The notes beneath the pieces were generated by a model, which ran no database searches, was not told the origin of the DNA, and saw only the letters and a program-made list of their open reading frames with translations. Positions 6,616 through 12,226 of a stretch of 12,226 bases of DNA are shown here, piece after piece (within the stretch, counting starts at the first letter, position 1; each line of letters opens with the position of its first letter). Source of the DNA: Armatimonadota bacterium (GTDB lineage Bacteria; Armatimonadota; Fimbriimonadia; Fimbriimonadales; Fimbriimonadaceae); the NCBI GenBank assembly GCA_023392285.1, contig JAEVZK010000083.1, positions 1 to 12,226 of the forward strand, read 5' to 3'. Both the position numbers and the translations under genes were made by a program.

Positions 6616-8076
6616 ATGCTCCTGCCTATCGAGGAATTGACTCCGCGCCAGATCGTCACCGAACTCGACAAATACATCGTGGGTCAGGACGCTGCCAAGC
6701 GGGCGGTAGCGGTCGCGCTCCGTAATCGGTATCGACGTCAACAGCTGCCGAGCGAGGAGCGAGACGATATCCTTCCTAAGAACATCCTCATGATCGGGCC
6801 GACAGGAGTCGGGAAAACAGAGATTGCCCGTCGGCTTGCTCAACTTGCCAAAGCGCCTTTTGTAAAGGTGGAAGCGACGAAGTTCACGGAAGTGGGCTAC
6901 GTTGGGCGAGATGTCGAATCCATGGTACGCGATCTGGTTGGCGCAGGCATACGGATCGTGGAGCAGGAACGGATTGACGCCGTTCGCGAGGTCGCGGAAA
7001 AAGCAGTCATCGACCGCATTGCCGATCTTCTCACTGAGGAGAAACCGCGATATCGAAGGAAAACCAAGACGGTGGCTGTCAACAATGACATTGTCCGAAA
7101 AGCCTTTGAAATGTTCGGTGGCAAGCTCGACGACAGCTATCCCGAAGTTACTGAAGTCGAAGTTGAAGATGAAGAAGACGAGTCGAAAGCGGAAAAGCAA
7201 CGCCAGAAACTCCGCCGCAAGCTACTCAAAGATTTGCGCTCGGGAGCGCTCGATGATCGCGTGGTGGAAATCGAGGTCGAAGAATCAAGTAATCCATTTG
7301 TTCAGGTTTTCACGCCACAGGGGATGGAGGAAATGGGACTCGACAACAATGCCCTAAGCCCCTTCCCATCGAAACGGTCCTCACGAAAAGTAACAGTTGC
7401 AGAGGCTAAAGGAATACTTTTCGAAGAGGAAGCGCGGAAGATGATCGACCAAGCGGGGGTTAAGCGAGAAGCCGTCATCAGAACTGAACAGACCGGCATT
7501 ATCTTTCTGGACGAGTTGGACAAAGTAGCGAGCAAAAGCGGCGGATCGGGGCCAGACGTTAGCCGAGAAGGGGTTCAACGAGACCTGCTCCCGATCATAG
7601 AAGGCTCAACCGTGGCAACCAAGTTTGGTCCGGTCCGCACTGACCACATCCTGTTCATCGCGGCCGGCGCCTTTCACATGGCAAAGCCGAGTGACTTGAT
7701 TCCGGAACTTCAAGGGCGCTTGCCCATTCGTGTGGAACTGGAAAATCTCACCGAACAAGATTTTCGACGCATTTTGCGTGAACCGAAAAACGCGTTGACC
7801 AAACAGTATGAAAAGCTCCTAAAAGTGGAAGGAGTGACGGTGTCCTTTTCTGACGATGCACTCGATGAAATCGCCCGAGTGGCGGCCGAAGTCAACGCGA
7901 AGACCGAAAACATTGGCGCGCGGCGACTGCATACGGTGATGGAGAAGCTACTGGAGACTCTGCTCTTCGAGGCACCCGATGTGGAACAGAAGGAGATGAG
8001 GTTTACGAGTAAAGAAGTGCGAGAAACTTTAACAAATCTTGCAAAAGATGTAGATTTAAGTCGCTACATCCTCTAA
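6616..8076 (+). CDS. hslU: ATP-dependent protease ATPase subunit HslU (ClpY)
   Basis: A 486-residue AAA+ unfoldase that feeds proteins to the HslV peptidase. The N-terminus ELTPRQIVTELDKYIVGQD is the HslU family start. Walker A is GPTGVGKT (61-68), the substrate-gripping pore loop GYVG (94-97), Walker B GIIFLDE (294-300), an arginine in QGRLPIR (R369) and sensor 2 GARR (434-437). The C-terminal DLSRYIL (480-486) is the family tail that docks into HslV and opens its active site. The I domain between about 105 and 285 holds a charged stretch, VEVEDEEDESKAEKQRQK (181-198). At 486 residues it is longer than E. coli HslU (443). hslV usually sits directly upstream of hslU, but is absent here; the intact docking tail suggests HslV exists elsewhere in the genome. 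Confidence 0.96.
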   Translation: MLLPIEELTPRQIVTELDKYIVGQDAAKRAVAVALRNRYRRQQLPSEERDDILPKNILMIGPTGVGKTEIARRLAQLAKAPFVKVEATKFTEVGYVGRDVESMVRDLVGAGIRIVEQERIDAVREVAEKAVIDRIADLLTEEKPRYRRKTKTVAVNNDIVRKAFEMFGGKLDDSYPEVTEVEVEDEEDESKAEKQRQKLRRKLLKDLRSGALDDRVVEIEVEESSNPFVQVFTPQGMEEMGLDNNALSPFPSKRSSRKVTVAEAKGILFEEEARKMIDQAGVKREAVIRTEQTGIIFLDELDKVASKSGGSGPDVSREGVQRDLLPIIEGSTVATKFGPVRTDHILFIAAGAFHMAKPSDLIPELQGRLPIRVELENLTEQDFRRILREPKNALTKQYEKLLKVEGVTVSFSDDALDEIARVAAEVNAKTENIGARRLHTVMEKLLETLLFEAPDVEQKEMRFTSKEVRETLTNLAKDVDLSRYIL

Positions 8077-8131
8077 AATAGGAAGCAACAGACCAACAAC
8101 ATAAGCATTGGCGACTAGCCCGTGCTTAGAA

Positions 8132-8149
8132 GGTTGGCCAGACCTAACC
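8132..8149 (+). other. Small hairpin upstream of the secreted-protein gene
   Basis: GGTTGG and CTAACC pair as a 6-bp stem (one G-U pair) around the loop CCAGAC, about 30 bases before ATG 8180 in the 103-base gap after hslU. There is no T tract after it, so it is not a terminator. It may be a chance structure in the 5' leader. Confidence 0.2.
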
Positions 8150-8168
8150 GAACCGGGCATGGATGCGC

Positions 8169-8177
8169 GGGGGAGGA
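8169..8177 (+). promoter_or_regulatory. Purine-rich ribosome binding site for ATG 8180
   Basis: A GGGGGAGGA run ends just before ATG 8180. GGAGG is only three bases from ATG, short for bacteria, but the site fits the start that gives a signal peptide. The upstream candidates TTG 8108 and ATG 8159 lack any such site. Confidence 0.55.
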
Positions 8178-8179
8178 AT

Positions 8180-9619
8180 ATGAAGGCAAAAGGATTTTTA
8201 TGCGGGGGGCTGCTTGTCATTGCAGCCTTGGCACCGGCTCAGCTGTTCTCCAATCAGGAGAAAGCTGAGATCTTGAACTACTGGGAGAAGCCAGGCCGGT
8301 ATGGGTGCCGCAAACCCGACACTGCGTCGAGAAACGGACTCTATCAAGTTCGCCTAACCACCGCTGGATCGATTTGGCTGCGGGAATACAACCGAAAGCG
8401 TGGCCTCGGCAAAGTGGCACCCACTGCCACCGCCGCTCCTCAGAATGAAAAGCAACGAGTCTGGCAGCGCTGGATCGACAGCAAAATTGAATATGACCGT
8501 TGTCTCGCGATGCAGCTTGCCGAGCAGAAGAATCAAGATGAACTGAAAATCCCGACCAAGTTCGATGATCGCTCTCTGCCTACGTCCTATTGCGAGGATC
8601 CTGGCGACGCCCCACCCGATCTTGTAACCTTTGCCGGACAACCGCCGAAGTTTGCGGATGTCGCAGCTCCGATGCAGCACGTCGTAACGTTCGACGACGG
8701 ACTGACGCTTACGTTTACCGACAACACCAAAATGCGGAAAAACTACGCCTACTATCGGTTCGAAAATGGCGTAGCGAGCGAGGGCCAGTCGGTTCGCTCA
8801 ATGCCGGATGAAAAGCTCGATCAACTTTTCACACGGGCAGGAGTGAGCCCGGCTCAAGAACGAATTATGAAAGCCGTTTCGATCTTGGAAGGAGGGTTTG
8901 ATGCGATCAACACCTATGACACCGGATTTGTTTCGGTCGGATTTATTCAATTTGCCTGCCTAAAAGATGGCGGAAATTCCCTGGGCGAGCTACTGCTCAA
9001 TTATAAGTCTTGGGACCCAGAAAACTTCGATCGCGATCTGCACCGCTTTGGGATCGACGTCACTGATGATGCGAAAATCGCCTGCCTCGATCTAAAGAGT
9101 GGTGATGAGCTCCATGGAGAACAGGCGGCCATGCAAGTGATCGAAGATAAACGGCTTATCGCCGTTTTTCAGCGTGCGGGTCGGATCAGTGACGCCTTTA
9201 ATTCAGCGCAGATCAGATCGGCCAAGCAACAGTTTTTCCCAGCCGACGACATCGTGAAAGTAAACGTAAACGGTGAGGTCTTAACCGGGCGCATTGGCGA
9301 TGTGATTCATTCAGAGGCCGGCATGGCTACCCTGATGGATCGCAAGGTGAATACCGGGAACGTAGATCCGCTTCCGTCTGTTCTTCAGAAGATCGCCTCG
9401 ACCTATGGCATCAAGAGATTCGAAGATCTGAGCTTATACGAGTTGGATATTGTGCAAGCCCTCAAGTATCGCAAGGACTACTTGGCTGACAGCACGCTCA
9501 GCCAGCCAGTTTCGGCTCGCGATTCTCGTAGAAGCGACTCAAGCACGGCAAGTCGCAAAGGTTCACGATCTAGCCGCTCCCGCGGCGGTGGCCATACTGG
9601 CGATCAAAGTCGGTTTTGA
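8180..9619 (+). CDS. Exported protein, possible lysozyme-like fold, basic Ser/Arg tail
   Basis: A 479-residue protein starting with a signal peptide: KAK, a hydrophobic stretch FLCGGLLVIAALA (6-18) and a likely cleavage site after APA (18-20). Residues 24-110 form a helical region. Residues 220-350 hold the most recognisable part: a helix ending SILEGGFDAINTYDTG (234-249) and then FVSVGFIQFAC (250-260). A glutamate near the end of a helix (E237), then a hairpin with G-F-I-Q-F, resembles lysozyme or muramidase folds in which that Glu is catalytic. I infer a periplasmic or extracellular peptidoglycan-acting enzyme, with moderate to low confidence. The tail (445-479) is rich in Ser and Arg and low in complexity. 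The last 50 bases overlap the facing gene. TTG 8108 would add 24 residues that spoil the signal peptide. Confidence 0.65.
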   Translation: MKAKGFLCGGLLVIAALAPAQLFSNQEKAEILNYWEKPGRYGCRKPDTASRNGLYQVRLTTAGSIWLREYNRKRGLGKVAPTATAAPQNEKQRVWQRWIDSKIEYDRCLAMQLAEQKNQDELKIPTKFDDRSLPTSYCEDPGDAPPDLVTFAGQPPKFADVAAPMQHVVTFDDGLTLTFTDNTKMRKNYAYYRFENGVASEGQSVRSMPDEKLDQLFTRAGVSPAQERIMKAVSILEGGFDAINTYDTGFVSVGFIQFACLKDGGNSLGELLLNYKSWDPENFDRDLHRFGIDVTDDAKIACLDLKSGDELHGEQAAMQVIEDKRLIAVFQRAGRISDAFNSAQIRSAKQQFFPADDIVKVNVNGEVLTGRIGDVIHSEAGMATLMDRKVNTGNVDPLPSVLQKIASTYGIKRFEDLSLYELDIVQALKYRKDYLADSTLSQPVSARDSRRSDSSTASRKGSRSSRSRGGGHTGDQSRF

Positions 9620-10109
9620 CATTTTCCGATTTTGCGGAGATGACGTTGCCATTGCGCTTGACGATCATCTTCGTCACTCGCGTCTGAAGCAGAATCCAAT
9701 CGGCACCTACGCGGATCCAAGTGTCTTCCGCGTAGATGTCCCGGTCGTAATTCACGGCCCCCGAACCGACCGCACGTTCCTCGTGTTCCAGCAGGTGAAT
9801 CGCAGCCTTTGCTTGATCTTGGAGCGTGTCGGCGCTCTCCACTTTCACCGTTTGCGAAAATTGTTTTCGCCCAGGGCTCGAATTATTCCAGACCTTAAGC
9901 AACGTGGAAAGAGGAGTTTGCCGCTTTGAAAGATCGATCCATCGATAGCGGGTGGAAAATCCATGCGCGTAAGGGGATTCGCCTTTCCGGATATTGGCGG
10001 TCCGCACGTCGTACTTCATTTGGAGCTGAGCCCGCACGAAGGCGCTGTCAAAATGAACTCTTCCGATAGAGCCCACGAGGATAACCGCCGCGCAAATCAT
10101 AATCCTCAT
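9570..10109 (-). CDS. Small exported protein, NTF2/SnoaL-like (tentative)
   Basis: A 179-residue protein with a short hydrophobic N-terminus (MICAAVILVGSIG, 4-16) that looks like a signal peptide, so it probably acts outside the cytoplasm. The C-terminal part has a strand pair of the kind D-T-W-I-R-V-G-A-D-W-I-L-L-Q-T (near 128-142), resembling the final sheet strands of NTF2-like or DUF4440 proteins; this is a guess from pattern and not a firm family call. The start ATG overlaps the stop of the upstream gene as ATGA, so the two are translationally coupled. The last 50 bases overlap the 3' end of the facing exported-protein gene, in a low-complexity basic part of both proteins. Function unknown. 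Confidence 0.6.
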   Translation of the reverse strand: MRIMICAAVILVGSIGRVHFDSAFVRAQLQMKYDVRTANIRKGESPYAHGFSTRYRWIDLSKRQTPLSTLLKVWNNSSPGRKQFSQTVKVESADTLQDQAKAAIHLLEHEERAVGSGAVNYDRDIYAEDTWIRVGADWILLQTRVTKMIVKRNGNVISAKSENVKTDFDRQYGHRRGSG

Positions 10110-10540
10110 GATCGCAAGTTCCGTGCCGATCGTTCTAGACTTTCAGCTTCCTTTGTGCGGAGCAGGATCCGCTTCGAGCGGTAGTCGCGAAGATTCAGCG
10201 AAATAGATACTGCCAGCAGAAGCGTGAAGCCGACGGCCGCAAGCGGATTCAAGACACTCACTGGCACCGATCTTCCCGTCACGTTTTCAACGAGGAACTG
10301 GAGATAGGAACTGGAGTGTATGGGTTTTCCCATTTCGCTGCGCACCCGCCAATGGAGATCGGTACAGATGCAGTAGCCAGTGCCGTAAAATGCCCCTAAG
10401 ACAAGCCATGAAAAGGCCACGCACAGCATCGAAATGAGATGCCACTTGCGCGATTTAGCCCAGATCCACCCAACAAGGTTGAACAGAACGAGTCCAGTAT
10501 GAAAGACCAAGAAGAACCAGTCGGCGAATTGAAGCCACAT
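10106..10540 (-). CDS. DUF2784-like integral membrane protein
   Basis: A 144-residue protein with about four membrane segments (roughly 6-26, 34-54, 75-88 weakly, and 97-117) and a charged cytoplasmic tail. Conserved-looking residues are the histidine in LVFHTGLVLFN, W25-I-W, the H34 following RKW, and G-Y-C-I-C-T-D-L-H-W (55-64) before a polar loop and an RDYR close. This arrangement resembles small membrane proteins labelled DUF2784, whose role is unknown. The start is ATG 10540, nine bases after GGGGGAG (10556-10550); a TTG at 10591 would add 17 residues that do not look conserved. Its stop overlaps the next start by ATGA, so it is an operon with the small exported protein. Confidence 0.65.
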   Translation of the reverse strand: MWLQFADWFFLVFHTGLVLFNLVGWIWAKSRKWHLISMLCVAFSWLVLGAFYGTGYCICTDLHWRVRSEMGKPIHSSSYLQFLVENVTGRSVPVSVLNPLAAVGFTLLLAVSISLNLRDYRSKRILLRTKEAESLERSARNLRS

Positions 10541-10655
10541 ACTACGAGTCTCCCCCGCCGCGGCGATGGGGAAAAGTAGATCGAGTCGCAATTTCTTCAG
10601 CCTACGTCCTTAACCATTGCCGAACACTCGCGCGTCGCTTTTAAGCAGACGTGCG

Positions 10656-10661
10656 TATACA
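10656..10661 (+). promoter_or_regulatory. -10 box of sbcD
   Basis: TATACA ends 11 bases before ATG 10673 (spacer GGTTTGTCGAC). No Shine-Dalgarno is seen ahead of the ATG. A start of transcription six to eight bases after the box would leave a leader of only a few bases. The region 10541-10672 between the divergent genes also holds the promoter of the minus-strand pair, which I could not place. Confidence 0.4.
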
Positions 10662-10672
10662 GGTTTGTCGAC

Positions 10673-11800
10673 ATGACCATTGCGCATTTCAGCGATACTC
10701 ATCTGGGATATTTCGCCTATAACCGCACCGACCAGGGACGGCTTAACCAGCGAGAAGTCGACATAGCGCTCGCATTCAAAGGAATTCTTGATGCAATCGC
10801 AGAACGAGACCCTGATTTGGTGATCCATAGCGGCGACCTGTTCCATACGATTCGCCCAAGCAACTACTCACTCATCTGGGCATATCGGTCGATCGAGAAG
10901 TTTCAACGTAAGCGAAATGGGAGGCCTTTCGTGATCATCGGCGGCAACCACGACACGCCGAAAAGCGCCGACTTAACCAGCATTTTGCAGCTCTTCAGCG
11001 GAATCGAAGGTGTCTACGTCGAATTCGGAATGGCGGCAACGATCGCCCTAGACAACATTGAAGTTCTCTGTTTTCCCAGCAAAGCACTCGAAGCAAAGGA
11101 CAACACGAGCATGGCTCCGTCGCTAGGCAAAAAGTTCAGTGTCCTCACCCTGCACGGAGTGGCGAAAGAGACTAACTTCGACGATCCCACCTTCTCCGTC
11201 CCGGACACGAGGCCTGGGGAATGGACCTATGTGGCATATGGCGATTTTCACGTTCACACTTCCTATGGCCCGAATGCCTGCTACGCAGGCTCGACTGAAT
11301 TTACTTCGACAAACATTTGGGAAGAAGCCCGCCATCGGAAGGGGTGGGTGTACTTCGACTCAGCGGTTGGAAAACTGGAGTTCGTACCGAGCAAAGCTCG
11401 CCTCGTGATCGATCTTCCCGCCATTGATGCCATCAACTTAACTGGCGAGCAGCTCGGCGAAGCGATGATGGCGCAGGCAACTTGGAAGGGCGGCGATCTG
11501 CCAATTGTTCGTCAGCGCGTCACAAATGTTCTGCCGGAGGTTCAGCGCCAAATTCCGATCAAGGTTATCCGGGCCATCGATTCTCTATGCCTAAACTACA
11601 AAACCGAATATGTCCGGCCAACTGATGTGTTGCGATTCAGCCAAGATGGCGGAAGATCGCAGACGCTGGAAGCGAGCTGGGAAAACCATGTCGCAAGCGC
11701 GAGTATTCCCGCCGATCTGGACAGAAATCGGCTTCGGGACCATGGCCTTGAACTTCTAAAGGAGGTAACCGATCGTGAAGCTGAAGCACTTGAAGCTTGA
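10673..11800 (+). CDS. sbcD: DNA double-strand break repair nuclease SbcD (Mre11 family)
   Basis: A 375-residue metallophosphoesterase nuclease subunit of SbcCD, which opens hairpins and processes blocked DNA ends with manganese. All metal-binding positions of the Mre11/SbcD fold are visible: D8 and H10 (FSDTH), D55 (SGDLFH), N92 and H93 (GGNHD), H161 (LTLHG), and H193 and H195 (GDFHVH). The length is normal for the family. The C-terminal region (about 245-375) is the variable part that binds SbcC. The gene overlaps the start of sbcC by 26 bases, so the two subunits are co-expressed and likely coupled. Its ATG has a -10 box close upstream and no Shine-Dalgarno. Confidence 0.92.
   Translation: MTIAHFSDTHLGYFAYNRTDQGRLNQREVDIALAFKGILDAIAERDPDLVIHSGDLFHTIRPSNYSLIWAYRSIEKFQRKRNGRPFVIIGGNHDTPKSADLTSILQLFSGIEGVYVEFGMAATIALDNIEVLCFPSKALEAKDNTSMAPSLGKKFSVLTLHGVAKETNFDDPTFSVPDTRPGEWTYVAYGDFHVHTSYGPNACYAGSTEFTSTNIWEEARHRKGWVYFDSAVGKLEFVPSKARLVIDLPAIDAINLTGEQLGEAMMAQATWKGGDLPIVRQRVTNVLPEVQRQIPIKVIRAIDSLCLNYKTEYVRPTDVLRFSQDGGRSQTLEASWENHVASASIPADLDRNRLRDHGLELLKEVTDREAEALEA
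11759..11766 (+). promoter_or_regulatory. Strong Shine-Dalgarno AAGGAGGT of sbcC
   Basis: AAGGAGGT lies inside the end of sbcD, eight bases before GTG 11775. It is a near-perfect anti-16S match, and it fixes GTG as the sbcC start. Confidence 0.9.
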
Positions 11801-12226
11801 GAATTTTCGCCAGCACGTCAATTCGAGCATTAGGTTCGAAGACGTCATGACTGCGATCGTGGGTCCCAACGGCTCGGGAAAAACCACCGTTCTCGAAGCG
11901 ATTACGTACGCCTTATACGGAAAGCAACGGAACAAACGAGCAACGCTCCGCTTTTTTTGGGCAGAGCCCCGCACCAAGTGCCGGGTCACTCTCGATTTTG
12001 AATTTGATGGTCGGAAATACATCTTGAGCCGGGGTGAAAATGAAGCTTCGCTCGAAGACGTTACTGAGGGTGCGACTACGGTTGCTTCCGGAATTTCCGC
12101 GGTTGACCGCAAGATTGCGGGACTTCTGCGCCTGAACTATGATCAGTTCAAGAACTCCTTTTGCGCTGAGCAGAAGCATCTCAGCTTCCTCCAGTTTAAC
12201 GCCGACTCCAAAAGGCAGGAGCAGGT
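11775..12226 (+). CDS. sbcC: SbcC (Rad50 family) ATPase, N-terminal part
   Basis: The reading frame starts at GTG 11775, 26 bases before the sbcD stop, and runs off the window, giving 150 residues. SbcC is the SMC-like ATPase of SbcCD: its long coiled coil and head domains bring DNA ends to the SbcD nuclease. The visible part begins VKLKHLKLENFRQH, the typical Rad50/SbcC opening strand and loop, followed by Walker A GPNGSGKT (30-37) and the conserved helix LEAITYALYGK. The Q loop is at AEQKHLSFLQF (130-140), where the glutamine is the Mg/ATP ligand. The signature, Walker B and coiled coil lie beyond the window. Identity is secure from the N-terminus and the sbcD context. Confidence 0.92.
   Translation, partial: MKLKHLKLENFRQHVNSSIRFEDVMTAIVGPNGSGKTTVLEAITYALYGKQRNKRATLRFFWAEPRTKCRVTLDFEFDGRKYILSRGENEASLEDVTEGATTVASGISAVDRKIAGLLRLNYDQFKNSFCAEQKHLSFLQFNADSKRQEQ

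Noticed and set aside
6430..7200. Long minus-strand open frame opposite the DUF3592-like gene and hslU
   Set aside because: Its sequence shows no domain, while hslU on the other strand is conserved throughout.
8108..8179. TTG 8108 as start of the exported protein
   Set aside because: It would put 24 charged or polar residues before a good signal peptide, and it has no Shine-Dalgarno.
10541..10591. TTG 10591 as start of the DUF2784-like protein
   Set aside because: ATG 10540 has GGGGGAG at a suitable distance and gives the natural start of the first membrane helix.
1..12226. CRISPR arrays, tRNA or rRNA genes, insertion sequences, toxin-antitoxin or phage defence islands
   Set aside because: No regular repeats, cloverleaf features, transposase signatures or terminal inverted repeats were seen in the reading.

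Overview
The window reads as ordinary, gene-dense bacterial chromosome. By eye the GC content is in the mid-50s, gaps are short, and no mobile element, CRISPR array, tRNA or rRNA could be seen. Genes lie on both strands in short units. A single-chain SecD-SecF fusion, a HslU (ClpY) chaperone, an SbcCD pair and a stand-alone ZipA-like domain protein beside era suggest a bacterium outside the Proteobacteria. Armatimonadota (Fimbriimonadales-like) is my best guess, but it rests on gene style only and is low confidence.

Positions 1-3600: the 3' end of era, then a 305-residue protein whose C-terminal half resembles the FtsZ-binding domain of ZipA. It converges on a long minus-strand secDF gene. 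The two stop codons share one palindromic TTAA, and the secDF terminator lies inside the ZipA-like coding sequence.

Positions 3600-6106: a divergent promoter region separates secDF from an OppD/DppD-type ABC ATPase. That gene converges on a two-gene minus-strand unit: gpsA (glycerol-3-phosphate dehydrogenase, phospholipid synthesis) followed by an unrecognised acidic, probably disordered protein.

Positions 6107-8076: a small two-helix DUF3592-like membrane protein, then hslU. The protease partner hslV is not in the window.

Positions 8077-10540: a secreted protein with a lysozyme-like core (tentative) converges and overlaps with a translationally coupled minus-strand pair: a DUF2784-like membrane protein and a small exported protein.

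Positions 10541-12226: sbcD and the start of sbcC, overlapping and co-transcribed; they form the SbcCD (Mre11-Rad50) DNA end-processing nuclease. sbcC runs off the window.

The most interesting signals are modest: the ZipA-like protein next to era, the terminator embedded in a convergent gene with shared stop codons, a repeated start architecture (a -10 box 7-11 nt before ATG, no Shine-Dalgarno, often GTCG at the start) that suggests leaderless transcripts, and two poorly known exported or disordered proteins. I found no convincing new multi-gene system.
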